Assembly: GCA_031273725.1 (NCBI GenBank)
Contig: JAISRG010000039.1
Span: forward strand, 1-7,643
Direction: 5' to 3'
Length of the DNA stretch: 7,643 nt
DNA from: Puniceicoccales bacterium
Lineage (GTDB): Bacteria; Verrucomicrobiota; Verrucomicrobiia; Opitutales; JAIRKQ01
A program made the translations under genes and the position numbers. Positions 1-6,475 of the stretch are shown here, in pieces. The notes under the pieces were generated by a model. It saw only the letters and a program-made list of their open reading frames with translations, did not search any database and was not told the DNA's origin. Positions within the stretch are counted from its first letter, which is position 1; each line of letters starts with the position of its first letter.

Positions 1-49
1 ACGGATTCTGACTCCGTTTGTTTAGGTTCGAGTCCTGATCGGGCAGCCA
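1..49 (+). tRNA. tRNA-Gln (anticodon CTG), 5' end cut off by the window
   Basis: The 3' two-thirds of a tRNA is visible. The anticodon stem ACGGA (1-5) pairs perfectly with TCCGT (13-17) around the loop TTCTGAC, which puts the anticodon CTG at 8-10; this reads the glutamine codon CAG. A 4-nt variable loop (18-21) follows. The T arm has stem 22-26 paired with 34-38 (one T-G wobble) around the loop TTCGAGT (27-33). The 3' acceptor strand is TCGGGCA (39-45), then discriminator G46 and an encoded CCA (47-49). An A at the last acceptor position implies a U1-A72 pair, which is usual for tRNA-Gln. The D arm and 5' acceptor strand lie outside the window. An IS5-type transposase remnant begins a few bases after the CCA. 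Confidence 0.93.
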
Positions 50-53
50 GCTG

Positions 54-290
54 GTGAAGCCGCATGAACACAGGCCTGGCGGGCGACAAAAAGAAAGGCA
101 AGGCGAAACACCGAGAAAAGGTCCAGCGAATTACTCTAAACCCCTCTACGCCACTCGCCACAGGGTCGAAAATTTCTTTGCCAAGCTCAAAGATTGGCAC
201 CGCATAGCCACAAGGTACGACCGTTGTCCTCGTAATTTCCTCGCCTCCGTGCTTATTGCCTCTTCTTTTATTTATTTCTTTTCTTTATGA
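54..290 (+). pseudogene. IS5-family DDE transposase, C-terminal remnant
   Basis: Only the last 78 or so residues of a transposase remain; intact IS5-family transposases are roughly 250-330 residues, often made from two frames. The remnant shows the family's C-terminal signature Y-(2)-R-(3)-E-(6)-K: Y32, R35, E39 and K46. E39 would be the third catalytic residue of the DDE triad. It is followed by the typical KDWxRIATRYDRC segment (46-58) and a hydrophobic tail (62-76). Both catalytic aspartates and the DNA-binding N-terminus are missing, so it cannot act as a transposase. The first in-frame start is GTG at 54, and the frame stays open back to 39 inside the tRNA, so the start is nominal and the break point lies around 50. 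I could not recognise a terminal inverted repeat after the stop. The match to the family is strong; assignment to a particular IS is not possible. Confidence 0.85.
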
Positions 291-388
291 GGACTGACCA
301 CGGGATTTTTTCTTCTCTCCTCAATTTCGCCATTCGCGTTAGTTCATCGTTGCGATGATGTATATCATTGTGTTTGCGTGTGAACAAG
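291..388. other. Intergenic region between IS remnant and his promoter
   Basis: No gene is seen here. It begins with what may be the end of the degraded IS element. It also holds two short overlapping inverted repeats: TCATCG/CGATGA with a 3-nt loop (344-358), and ATGAT/ATCAT with a 4-nt loop (355-368). Because they share bases 355-358 they could not form together. Both lie upstream of the predicted hisG promoter, so they are DNA-level features (possible protein-binding dyads) rather than part of the mRNA leader, unless transcription begins further upstream. Confidence 0.5.
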
Positions 389-416
389 TTGATCTTGCCT
401 ATCTTATAATTATAAT
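389..416 (+). promoter_or_regulatory. Predicted sigma-70-type promoter for the his operon
   Basis: A -35-like TTGATC (389-394) is followed after 16 bp by a perfect TATAAT (411-416). A second TATAAT lies directly before it at 405-410, giving a tandem 6-mer. Transcription would start near 423-425 and give a leader of about 64 nt ahead of hisG. This is the only convincing promoter between the IS remnant and hisG. The AT-rich dyad TATAATT (405-411) / AATTATA (427-433) overlaps the -10 region and could serve as an operator, though I do not recognise a known regulator site. The -10 and spacing are read from the sequence; activity is inferred. Confidence 0.65.
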
Positions 417-435
417 TGTAATTGCAAATTATAGG

Positions 436-467
436 AATCCCGTGCAAAACTTACTTGTGCGGAGATT
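436..467 (+). promoter_or_regulatory. Stem-loop in the hisG mRNA leader
   Basis: CCGTGCAA (440-447) pairs with TTGTGCGG (455-462), including two G-T wobbles, around a 7-nt loop (448-454). Outer bases AATC (436-439) pair with GATT (464-467) across a single bulged A463, giving about 12 base pairs. It ends 8 nt before the hisG Shine-Dalgarno sequence (AGGAG, 476-480). The stretch after it (TTTTAT) is only a weak U-tract, so an attenuator is possible but unproven. No T-box consensus and no run of histidine codons is visible. The helix is seen in the sequence; a regulatory role is inference. Confidence 0.45.
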
Positions 468-487
468 TTATGTATAGGAGAAATTAC

Positions 488-1195
488 ATGAGAAAAATTG
501 TTATTGCTTTGCCGAAGGGGCAGAGGTTGATTCGACAAGCATATGAGATTTTTAAAAGTGCCGGATATGCGTCGAAGTCGTTAGAAGTCGAAATTGAATC
601 CCGCGAAGGAAAGCAGTTGGAATTTGAGTGCGACAATGGCGAGGGGGTTTTTTTGCTCATACGGATAGCGGATATTCCGCAATATATTGATAAAAATTGG
701 GCCGATATAGGGATTTCCGCATTTGATTGTTATCGTGAGTACGAACTTGAATATATGACCTTGCGGTATTCCATGCGCGGTGATAATTTTATCACGAATA
801 TACTATCTGACCTGAAATTGTGCGAACAATCAAGATTCTGTGTTGCCGGTAAGCCGGAGATGTTAAGTTTTTACGAACAATGCAAGCAAAATGATGAGAC
901 GATTTTGACCGTTGCCACACAGCATCCCAATATTGCGGAAAAATATTTTTCAAAAAAGGGTATAGTGGCGGATATTATCACAATTAGTGGCTCTTCCGAG
1001 ATAATGCCGAAATATGGCTGTGTGGATGTGATATTTGATATTGTCGAAAGTGGTCGTGCACTAAAAGAAAATGGGCTGGTAATTTTTGAAGAGGCAATGC
1101 CGATAAATACGAAAATTTTAGTGAACAAATCAGCGCTTAAATATGACAAAAAGATTACTGATATGATAGGAAGGCTTAGGAATGTTATTAAATAG
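488..1195 (+). CDS. hisG: ATP phosphoribosyltransferase, short form (HisG)
   Basis: This is the first enzyme of histidine biosynthesis. It joins ATP and PRPP to give N1-(5'-phosphoribosyl)-ATP in the cytoplasm. The N-terminus MRKIVIALPKG is the family hallmark and fixes the start at 488, behind AGGAG with 7-nt spacing; in-frame starts at 422 and 470 would add sequence the family lacks. Other family segments are RIADIPQYI (59-67), WADIGI (71-76), VATQHPNIAEKYF (142-154), GSSEI.P (168-174) and the PRPP-binding loop region (184-192) before LKENGL. At 235 residues it lacks the roughly 80-residue C-terminal regulatory domain of long HisG, so it belongs to the short form, which normally needs the HisZ subunit; no hisZ is in the window. 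It is somewhat longer than usual short forms (about 205-215), with extra residues near 94-106. The PRPP loop reads DIVESGRAL where relatives have TG.TL, so a loop threonine is alanine (A191). Confidence 0.93.
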   Translation: MRKIVIALPKGQRLIRQAYEIFKSAGYASKSLEVEIESREGKQLEFECDNGEGVFLLIRIADIPQYIDKNWADIGISAFDCYREYELEYMTLRYSMRGDNFITNILSDLKLCEQSRFCVAGKPEMLSFYEQCKQNDETILTVATQHPNIAEKYFSKKGIVADIITISGSSEIMPKYGCVDVIFDIVESGRALKENGLVIFEEAMPINTKILVNKSALKYDKKITDMIGRLRNVIK

Positions 1196-2411
1196 GGATT
1201 TGTCGCTCACAAAAAACAGACGGCAAATTGTGAGAGCCGAAATAGAACAAACCGTCAAAGAAATACTTGATAATGTGCGGCGAAACGGTGATCATGCGGT
1301 AAAAATGTATGCGGAAAAGTTTGATAACTTCGCCGGTGACACTTTTGAAATTACAAATACGGTTGTGGAAGACGCAAATTTTATGCGGATATTGGAGCGG
1401 GCAAAATCGCAAATTGAGGAATTTCACAGAAACCAAATTCAAAAATCATGGTCTATAAACAAAGACAATGGCGTTATTATGGGGCAGGTTGTGCATCCGT
1501 TGCAACGTGTTGCGGTGTATGTGCCTGGAGGCACGGCGAGCTATCCTTCCTCCGTGTTGATGAATGTTATTCCGGCGAAAATTGCCGGTGTGGATGAAAT
1601 TATCATGCTGTGTCCTAATCCGACGGCGGAAGTTTTGATGGCGGCAAAAGTTGTGGGCATTGATAAAATTTACAAAATCGGTGGTGCTCAGGCGATTGCG
1701 GCAGCAGCATACGGCACACAGCGCATTCCCAAGGCGGACAAAATAGTCGGTCCGGGCAATATTTATGTTGCGGCGGCTAAAAAAATGGTTTATGGTGAGG
1801 TGGATATTGATATGATTGCGGGGCCTTCCGAAATTTTAATTATTGCAGATGAAACGGCGAATCCTAAGTATATCGCTGCAGATTTGATGAGTCAGGCGGA
1901 ACATGATAGAATGGCAAGTTCCATACTCATCGCAACAGACGAAAAAATATTGCAGAAAACGGAAGAAGAACTGGCACGTCAGCTTAAATACCTAAAGCGC
2001 CGGGAAATTATTGAAGAATCGCTCAAAAATTACGGTATTGGCATAGCGGCTGCAAACCTAGCCGAGGCGTTTGCATTATCAAACGAGATTGCGCCGGAGC
2101 ATTTGGAGATTTTGACGCAAAATCCGCTGGAAAAATTGCCGATGGTGAAAAATGCGGGATCGGTGTTTTTGGGCGAAAATACACCCGAGGCATTAGGGGA
2201 TTATATGAGCGGGACGAATCATGTTTTGCCGACCGGCGGAACGGCAAAGTTCTATTCGCCTTTGGGGGTGTATGATTTTGTGAAATTTAGTTCGTATAGT
2301 TATTATCCGCGGGAAGTCTTGGCGCAATTCAAGGACGATGTGGTGAACTTTGCAAACCTTGAGGGCCTAGATGCACATGCGAATTCAATTGAGGCGAGAT
2401 TTGATAAGTAA
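1182..2411 (+). CDS. hisD: Histidinol dehydrogenase (HisD)
   Basis: This zinc enzyme carries out the last two steps, the NAD-dependent oxidation of L-histidinol through histidinal to L-histidine. At 409 residues it is slightly shorter than the usual 425-435, mainly at the N-terminus. Family features are VYVPGGTASYPSSVLMN (112-128), KIGGAQAIAA (165-174), IVGPGN (188-193) and IAGPSEI (212-218). Expected zinc ligands are Q238 and H241 (SQAEHD), D340 (LGDYMSG) and H399 (GLDAHANS). The catalytic Glu-His pair is E306-H307 in APEHLEI. GTNHVLPTGG (344-353) is also conserved. All key residues are present. The ATG at 1182 has AGGAAGG (1168-1174) 7 nt upstream and overlaps the end of hisG by 14 nt, suggesting translational coupling. 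Confidence 0.98.
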   Translation: MLLNRDLSLTKNRRQIVRAEIEQTVKEILDNVRRNGDHAVKMYAEKFDNFAGDTFEITNTVVEDANFMRILERAKSQIEEFHRNQIQKSWSINKDNGVIMGQVVHPLQRVAVYVPGGTASYPSSVLMNVIPAKIAGVDEIIMLCPNPTAEVLMAAKVVGIDKIYKIGGAQAIAAAAYGTQRIPKADKIVGPGNIYVAAAKKMVYGEVDIDMIAGPSEILIIADETANPKYIAADLMSQAEHDRMASSILIATDEKILQKTEEELARQLKYLKRREIIEESLKNYGIGIAAANLAEAFALSNEIAPEHLEILTQNPLEKLPMVKNAGSVFLGENTPEALGDYMSGTNHVLPTGGTAKFYSPLGVYDFVKFSSYSYYPREVLAQFKDDVVNFANLEGLDAHANSIEARFDK

Positions 2412-3414
2412 GAAAGCACAAAATTTACAGCCCTATGTTGCTGGGCTCCAGCCAAAAGGCGAGGGTTGGATAAAATTAAACACAAATGAAAATCCATATC
2501 CGCCATCGCCTAAAATAGTGCTTCCGCCACTTGATAGGTTGAGACTTTATCCCGATGGTGACAGCAGGCAACTATGTGGTGCCATTGCCGAAAAATTCGG
2601 CGTACGGACAGATAACGTATTTTGCGGAAACGGTTCGGATGAGGTGTTGGCGATTGTGTTTCAGGCATTTTTGAGCGGATACGAGTTATCGCAGCCGGAT
2701 GTTTCATACGGGTTTTATCCGGTATGGAGCAATATGTATGATTGCGTGCCACGATATATTCCGGTCAAAGACGATTTTTCCATAGGTGTGGGTGACTACA
2801 AAAACAGATGTGTCATTATCGCAAATCCCAATGCCCCGACGTCGCTTGTACTTTCATTTGAGGAAGTCGAAACCATGGTCAAAAATAATAAATTTGTGGT
2901 GGTGGATGAGGCTTATTTGGATTTTGCGGACGTGGAAAGTGCGGCGGAGCTTGTTAAAAAATACGAGAACTTGGTGGTGGTGCGTACATTTTCAAAATCA
3001 TATTCACTGGCGGGACTGCGTGTTGGATATGCGATTGGGAACGCGAAAATAATTGAAATTATGAATCGGGTAAAAAATTCATTCAATTCCTATCCGCTCG
3101 ATATGATTTCTCAAAAGGTCGCATTGGATGCGTTTTTGGACAATGATTACCACGTACAAAATTGTAAACGGATAATTAAAACGCGGGAGGATACCATAAA
3201 AAAACTGCGCCAAATAGGGCTTAAAGTATTGGATTCGCAGACGAACTTTTTATTTATTGAAGGCAACCTTTACAACGAGCTCTATGAAAATAAAATTTTA
3301 GTCCGCCGTTGGGACAGACCAAGAATTGATAAATTTATAAGAGTAACAGTTGGAACAGATAATGAGATGGAGGTATTTGTAAAATGTATAGAAAAACTAA
3401 CGAAACTGAAATAA
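2371..3414 (+). CDS. hisC: Histidinol-phosphate aminotransferase (HisC)
   Basis: This fold-type I PLP enzyme transfers the amino group of glutamate to imidazole-acetol phosphate, giving histidinol phosphate. Visible motifs are KLNTNENPYPPSP (35-47), the substrate-end segment; GNGSDE (86-91); ANPNAPTS (151-158); VVVDEAYLDF (176-185) with the PLP ring-nitrogen aspartate D179; RTFSKSYSLAGLRVGY (205-220) with Schiff-base lysine K209; and R324 in IRVTVGT, which would bind the substrate carboxylate/phosphate. Length is 347 residues from ATG 2371, close to the usual 345-360. The start is uncertain. ATG 2371 has GAGGG 5 nt upstream and overlaps hisD by 41 nt. A TTG at 2401 has GAGG 6 nt upstream, overlaps hisD by 11 nt like the other junctions, and gives MISKKAQNLQPY, which fits the family N-terminus better. 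I list the ATG but regard the TTG as equally likely. Confidence 0.96.
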   Translation: MHMRIQLRRDLISKKAQNLQPYVAGLQPKGEGWIKLNTNENPYPPSPKIVLPPLDRLRLYPDGDSRQLCGAIAEKFGVRTDNVFCGNGSDEVLAIVFQAFLSGYELSQPDVSYGFYPVWSNMYDCVPRYIPVKDDFSIGVGDYKNRCVIIANPNAPTSLVLSFEEVETMVKNNKFVVVDEAYLDFADVESAAELVKKYENLVVVRTFSKSYSLAGLRVGYAIGNAKIIEIMNRVKNSFNSYPLDMISQKVALDAFLDNDYHVQNCKRIIKTREDTIKKLRQIGLKVLDSQTNFLFIEGNLYNELYENKILVRRWDRPRIDKFIRVTVGTDNEMEVFVKCIEKLTKLK

Positions 3415-3935
3415 CATTGGTACTTGGGCAGGATACGAAAATCAACACAGGCGTTGGGTTTTTCGACCACATGCTGGAGCTCTTTTCTTTTCAATCCGGT
3501 GTTGCGCTGAACCTTGAATGCAAAGGTGATTTGAATGTTGACGCTCATCACACGGTGGAAGATGTTGGAATTATCCTGGGGCAGGCATTTAAGGAGCTGT
3601 TTGGCGATAAAAAAGGCATTAACCGCTATGGCGAAGCTACCGTGCCTATGGATGAAACGCTTGCGGCATGCAACTTGGATATTTCTAACCGCCCATATCT
3701 TATCTTTAACGCCGAAATTCCCTCTGCTAAAGTTGGCGATTTTGAAACGGAATTGACTGAGGAGTTTTTCAGAGCATTTGCAGTGAACAGCGGTATTACG
3801 TTGCACATAAATGTCAAATATGGAAAAAATTCTCATCATATAATTGAGGCTATTTTTAAATCATTCGGACGTGCATTGAAACAAGCCATGATAAAAGTCG
3901 GTGACGACATTGCGTCAACGAAAGGTGTTCTATGA
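3384..3935 (+). CDS. hisB: Imidazoleglycerol-phosphate dehydratase (HisB, monofunctional)
   Basis: This enzyme dehydrates imidazole glycerol phosphate to imidazole-acetol phosphate using two manganese ions. It is the dehydratase alone, without the N-terminal HAD phosphatase of the bifunctional E. coli-type HisB, so histidinol-phosphate phosphatase must come from another protein. Key motifs are FFDHML (26-31), DAHHTVED (53-60), RYGEATVPMDE (81-91), the second metal motif KNSHHIIEA (148-156) and STKGVL (178-183). It has 183 residues, against about 190-200 in most relatives. The first strand is trimmed (it begins MYRKTNETEI) and the following turn before KINTG lacks about five residues. The ATG at 3384 has GGAGG (3369-3373) 10 nt upstream and overlaps hisC by 31 nt. 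Confidence 0.97.
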   Translation: MYRKTNETEITLVLGQDTKINTGVGFFDHMLELFSFQSGVALNLECKGDLNVDAHHTVEDVGIILGQAFKELFGDKKGINRYGEATVPMDETLAACNLDISNRPYLIFNAEIPSAKVGDFETELTEEFFRAFAVNSGITLHINVKYGKNSHHIIEAIFKSFGRALKQAMIKVGDDIASTKGVL

Positions 3936-4474
3936 TTGGAATCATCGATTATAACCTCGGCAACATCAAAAGTGTGCTCAATGCGTGTGAACGTGTGGGG
4001 ATCGAGGCAAAATTGAACAAAAATATTGATGATGTTGACGCGATAATACTGCCCGGGGTCGGCAGTTTTTCGACCGCTATGAGAAATCTAGGAGAATTGG
4101 CGGACAAGATAAAAAACTTTGACAAACCGATTCTTGGCATCTGCCTAGGCATGCAAATCTTGTTTGAAAAAGGATATGAGGATGAGGAGTACTTCGGGCT
4201 TGGCTTATTGAAAGGGGAGGTCAAAAAAATACCAACCAACAAAAAACTTCCCCACATGGGCTGGAACACGCTGTCAAAAACTCAAAAAGATGTTTACTTT
4301 GTGCATTCATACATGGCGGACTTCAACGAGGAAACAATTGAGTATACCGAATATGGCGGCGTCAAAATCCCAGCAATCGTCGGGCATGGAAATATTTTAG
4401 GGTATCAATTTCATCCTGAAAAAAGCGGCAAAGTTGGCGAAGAAATTTTAAAGAGATGGGCAAAATGTATATAA
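3932..4474 (+). CDS. hisH: Imidazole glycerol phosphate synthase, glutaminase subunit (HisH)
   Basis: This class I glutamine amidotransferase releases ammonia from glutamine and passes it to HisF, with which it forms the IGP synthase complex. The catalytic triad is present: nucleophile C71 in GICLGMQ, and H161 and E163 in YQFHPEKSG. PGVGSF (41-46) supplies the oxyanion region. PHMGWN (107-112) and YFVHSY (122-127) are conserved HisH segments. It has 180 residues, about 20 fewer than typical HisH (195-210), with short connecting loops but no lost motif. The ATG overlaps the hisB stop as ATGA (4-nt overlap), the classic arrangement for coupled translation. The next genes include hisF, its partner, with hisA between them. 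Confidence 0.97.
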   Translation: MIGIIDYNLGNIKSVLNACERVGIEAKLNKNIDDVDAIILPGVGSFSTAMRNLGELADKIKNFDKPILGICLGMQILFEKGYEDEEYFGLGLLKGEVKKIPTNKKLPHMGWNTLSKTQKDVYFVHSYMADFNEETIEYTEYGGVKIPAIVGHGNILGYQFHPEKSGKVGEEILKRWAKCI

Positions 4475-5139
4475 TTCCTGCCATCGACATATTAAATGGC
4501 GAAGCGGTCAGGCTGTACAAGGGTGATTATGCGCAAAAAACAGTGTACAGCAAAAACCCTTCGGAATTAGCAAAAAAATTCAAGCAAATGGGAGCAAAAT
4601 TTCTGCATATCGTGGATTTGGATGGCGCAAAAAGCGGCAGCCCCGCAAATTATGAGATAATAAAAGAAATTGCCAAAATTATACCGATTCAAGTTGGAGG
4701 CGGCATTAGAACAACCGAAACGGCGGCGAAATACCTTGGAGTTGCGCAGAGAATAATTTTGGGCACCGCAGCGGTCAAAAATCCGCAATTCCTGCGAGAA
4801 ATGGTTGATGAATACGGCGTGGATAGAATCGTTGCCGGTATCGATGTGCGCGACGGCAAGGTGTCGACAAACGGCTGGCTTGAGGACAGCGGCATTAATT
4901 ATCTTGAATTCATCGACAGCCTGCCAGCCGAAATTATCATAGTAACAGACATTTCAAAAGATGGCACGCTAACATCGCCAAATTGGGATATGTACGCCAA
5001 AATTAAAAACAAGAAAGTCATTGTCTCCGGCGGAGTGTCCTGTGAGGCGGATTTAGAAAATGACTATTATGCAACAATTGTAGGCAAAGCCTATTATGAA
5101 GGGAGGATTGACTTAGAAAAATGCTTAAAAAAAGGATAA
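4465..5139 (+). CDS. hisA: Phosphoribosylformimino-AICAR-phosphate isomerase (HisA), compact
   Basis: This (beta/alpha)8-barrel isomerase carries out the Amadori rearrangement of ProFAR to PRFAR, the substrate of HisF/HisH. Catalytic Asp D8 (IPAIDIL) and Asp D127 (GIDVRDGKV) are both present, as is T161-D162 in TDISKDGT. Phosphate-binding segments are VGGGIR (77-82), ILGTAAVKNP (98-107) and SGGVS (188-192) with IVGKAYYEGR (205-214). The start is ATG 4465, giving MYIIPAID as in the family, with AAGAG 9 nt upstream; an in-frame ATG at 4456 has no spaced ribosome binding site. It overlaps hisH by 10 nt. The protein has 224 residues against the usual 240-250. The loss is visible in outer helices, notably between SGGVS and IVGKA, where only about 12 residues remain. 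Active-site residues are intact, so it is probably functional. Confidence 0.96.
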   Translation: MYIIPAIDILNGEAVRLYKGDYAQKTVYSKNPSELAKKFKQMGAKFLHIVDLDGAKSGSPANYEIIKEIAKIIPIQVGGGIRTTETAAKYLGVAQRIILGTAAVKNPQFLREMVDEYGVDRIVAGIDVRDGKVSTNGWLEDSGINYLEFIDSLPAEIIIVTDISKDGTLTSPNWDMYAKIKNKKVIVSGGVSCEADLENDYYATIVGKAYYEGRIDLEKCLKKG

Positions 5140-5873
5140 TTCCATGCCTAGATATAATGGACGGAAAGGTCGTCAAGGGTGTGAATTTTGAAAATTTGAC
5201 AATCGTCGGCGACCCAGTGGAAATCGCCAAACGATATGAACAGCAATGCGCGGACGAGGTTGTGTTCTTGGACATTACAGCCACCCACGAAAATCGTGCT
5301 ACAATTTACGATTTGGTCGAGCGCGCTGCAAGAGAATTGTCTATTGCGCTGACCATCGGCGGTGGTGTTCGTACGCTTGAGGATTTTCGCAAAATTCTTG
5401 CATGCGGTGCGGATAAAGTCTCCATAAATTCATCTGCCGTCGCAACCCCCGAATTAATCCAAGAAGCAAGCCGCGAATTCGGCTCGCAATGTGTAGTTGT
5501 TGCAATTGACAGCAAGGATTTTGAAGTGTACGTTCATGGCGGACGTAAACCAACCGGGCTAAACGTAGTCGATTGGGCGAAAAAATGTGAAATTCTTGGT
5601 GCCGGCGAGATACTTCTCACTTCAATGAATTGCGATGGCACACAAAACGGATACGATATAGCCCAGACAAAAGCCGTTTGTGATAGCGTAAATATTCCTG
5701 TCATTGCAAGTGGTGGCTGTGGCAAAATAGCTGATATTATTGAAGTCTTTGAAAAAACTGACTGCGATGCAACTCTTGTCGCCAGCTTGTTTCACTATGG
5801 CAAGGCGACTGTGAATGATGTTAAATTACAAATGGAAAGGAACAACATACCATGCAGAATATTGAAGGAATAA
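5121..5873 (+). CDS. hisF: Imidazole glycerol phosphate synthase, cyclase subunit (HisF)
   Basis: HisF is the cyclase/lyase barrel of IGP synthase. It uses ammonia from HisH to convert PRFAR into imidazole glycerol phosphate and AICAR, the latter returning to purine synthesis. At 250 residues it has full family length. Catalytic Asp D11 (IPCLDI) and Asp D130 (VVAIDSKD) are at their canonical positions. Also seen are VFLDITAT (48-55), TIGGGVRTLEDF (78-89), CGADKVSINSSAV (95-107), HGGRKPTG (138-145), GAGEILLTSMNCDGT (160-174) and IPVIASGGCG (192-201). It is the least divergent protein of the operon. The ATG lies inside the end of hisA (19-nt overlap). The best ribosome binding site, GGGAGG at 5101-5106, is 14 nt away, longer than ideal. 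Confidence 0.98.
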   Translation: MLKKRIIPCLDIMDGKVVKGVNFENLTIVGDPVEIAKRYEQQCADEVVFLDITATHENRATIYDLVERAARELSIALTIGGGVRTLEDFRKILACGADKVSINSSAVATPELIQEASREFGSQCVVVAIDSKDFEVYVHGGRKPTGLNVVDWAKKCEILGAGEILLTSMNCDGTQNGYDIAQTKAVCDSVNIPVIASGGCGKIADIIEVFEKTDCDATLVASLFHYGKATVNDVKLQMERNNIPCRILKE

Positions 5874-6475
5874 TTCCAGCTATTGTACAGGATTATTACA
5901 CAGGTAAGGTTCTGATGCTTGCCTATGTCAACCAAGACAGCTACGATTATATGCTAAAAAATGGCGAAACTTGTTTTTGGTCACGCTCGCGGCAAAAGCT
6001 TTGGCATAAAGGCGAAACATCTGGAAATGTGCAAAAAATTAAAACCATTTCTTTTGACTGCGATAATGACACGATCCTAATTCAAGTCGAACAAACCGGC
6101 ACCGGTGCATGCCATACGGGAAGTTACAGCTGTTTTGGCGACAGTGCCGGTGAGTTTGAGATTTTAGATGAAGTTTATCGCCAAATTATCGACCGAGACA
6201 AAAATCCAAAAGAAAAATCTTACACAAATTATCTGCTCAATAAAGGGGTGGATAAAATTTGTAAAAAAATCGGCGAAGAGGCGAGCGAAACTATTATTGC
6301 GGCAAAAAATGATGACAAAGATGAGCTGATTGGTGAAATAGCCGATTTGGCGTATCATTTGGAAGTTCTAATGTTCATACGCGGCATAACTCCGCGCGAC
6401 ATACGCAATAAATTAGTCGAACGCCACACAAAAGAAGGTAATTTAAAAACAATAAACTCCAAAGGTGAATTTTGA
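5852..6475 (+). CDS. hisIE: Bifunctional phosphoribosyl-AMP cyclohydrolase / phosphoribosyl-ATP pyrophosphatase (HisIE)
   Basis: This fusion carries out steps two and three. The C-terminal HisE domain hydrolyses phosphoribosyl-ATP to phosphoribosyl-AMP, and the N-terminal HisI domain opens the adenine ring. HisI (about 1-100) shows VLMLAYVN (20-27), CFWSRSRQKLWHKGETSG (41-58), the metal motif DCDND (69-73), and zinc ligands in GACHTGSYSCF (C87, C94). HisE (about 103-195) shows SYTNYLL (123-129), the metal-binding KKIGEEASETIIAAK (138-152), GEIADLAYHLEVL (161-173) and the closing LVERH (188-192). Its 207 residues are normal for the fusion. The ATG overlaps hisF by 22 nt, with an AAAGGAA-type ribosome binding site about 9 nt upstream (5836-5842). 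Confidence 0.97.
   Translation: MQNIEGIIPAIVQDYYTGKVLMLAYVNQDSYDYMLKNGETCFWSRSRQKLWHKGETSGNVQKIKTISFDCDNDTILIQVEQTGTGACHTGSYSCFGDSAGEFEILDEVYRQIIDRDKNPKEKSYTNYLLNKGVDKICKKIGEEASETIIAAKNDDKDELIGEIADLAYHLEVLMFIRGITPRDIRNKLVERHTKEGNLKTINSKGEF

Noticed and set aside
54..290. Functional small protein of 78 residues
   Set aside because: The sequence is plainly the C-terminal end of an IS5-family transposase with the E-K part of the catalytic signature. There is no good ribosome binding site before GTG 54, which is only a few bases after the tRNA.
422..487. N-terminal extension of HisG from a TTG at 422 or an ATG at 470
   Set aside because: The family begins at MRKIVIALPKG, and ATG 488 has a well-spaced AGGAG. 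The 422 start would lie at or before the predicted transcription start and its codons would cover the leader hairpin.
389..487. T-box riboswitch or his attenuator with a leader peptide
   Set aside because: No T-box core consensus, no specifier loop and no run of histidine codons is found, and the leader of about 64 nt is too short for a T-box.
3282..3839. A 185-codon open frame on the minus strand
   Set aside because: It lies opposite hisC and hisB, which have complete family motifs. The translation shows no recognisable domain and there is no sign of a promoter or ribosome binding site, so it is a coding shadow.
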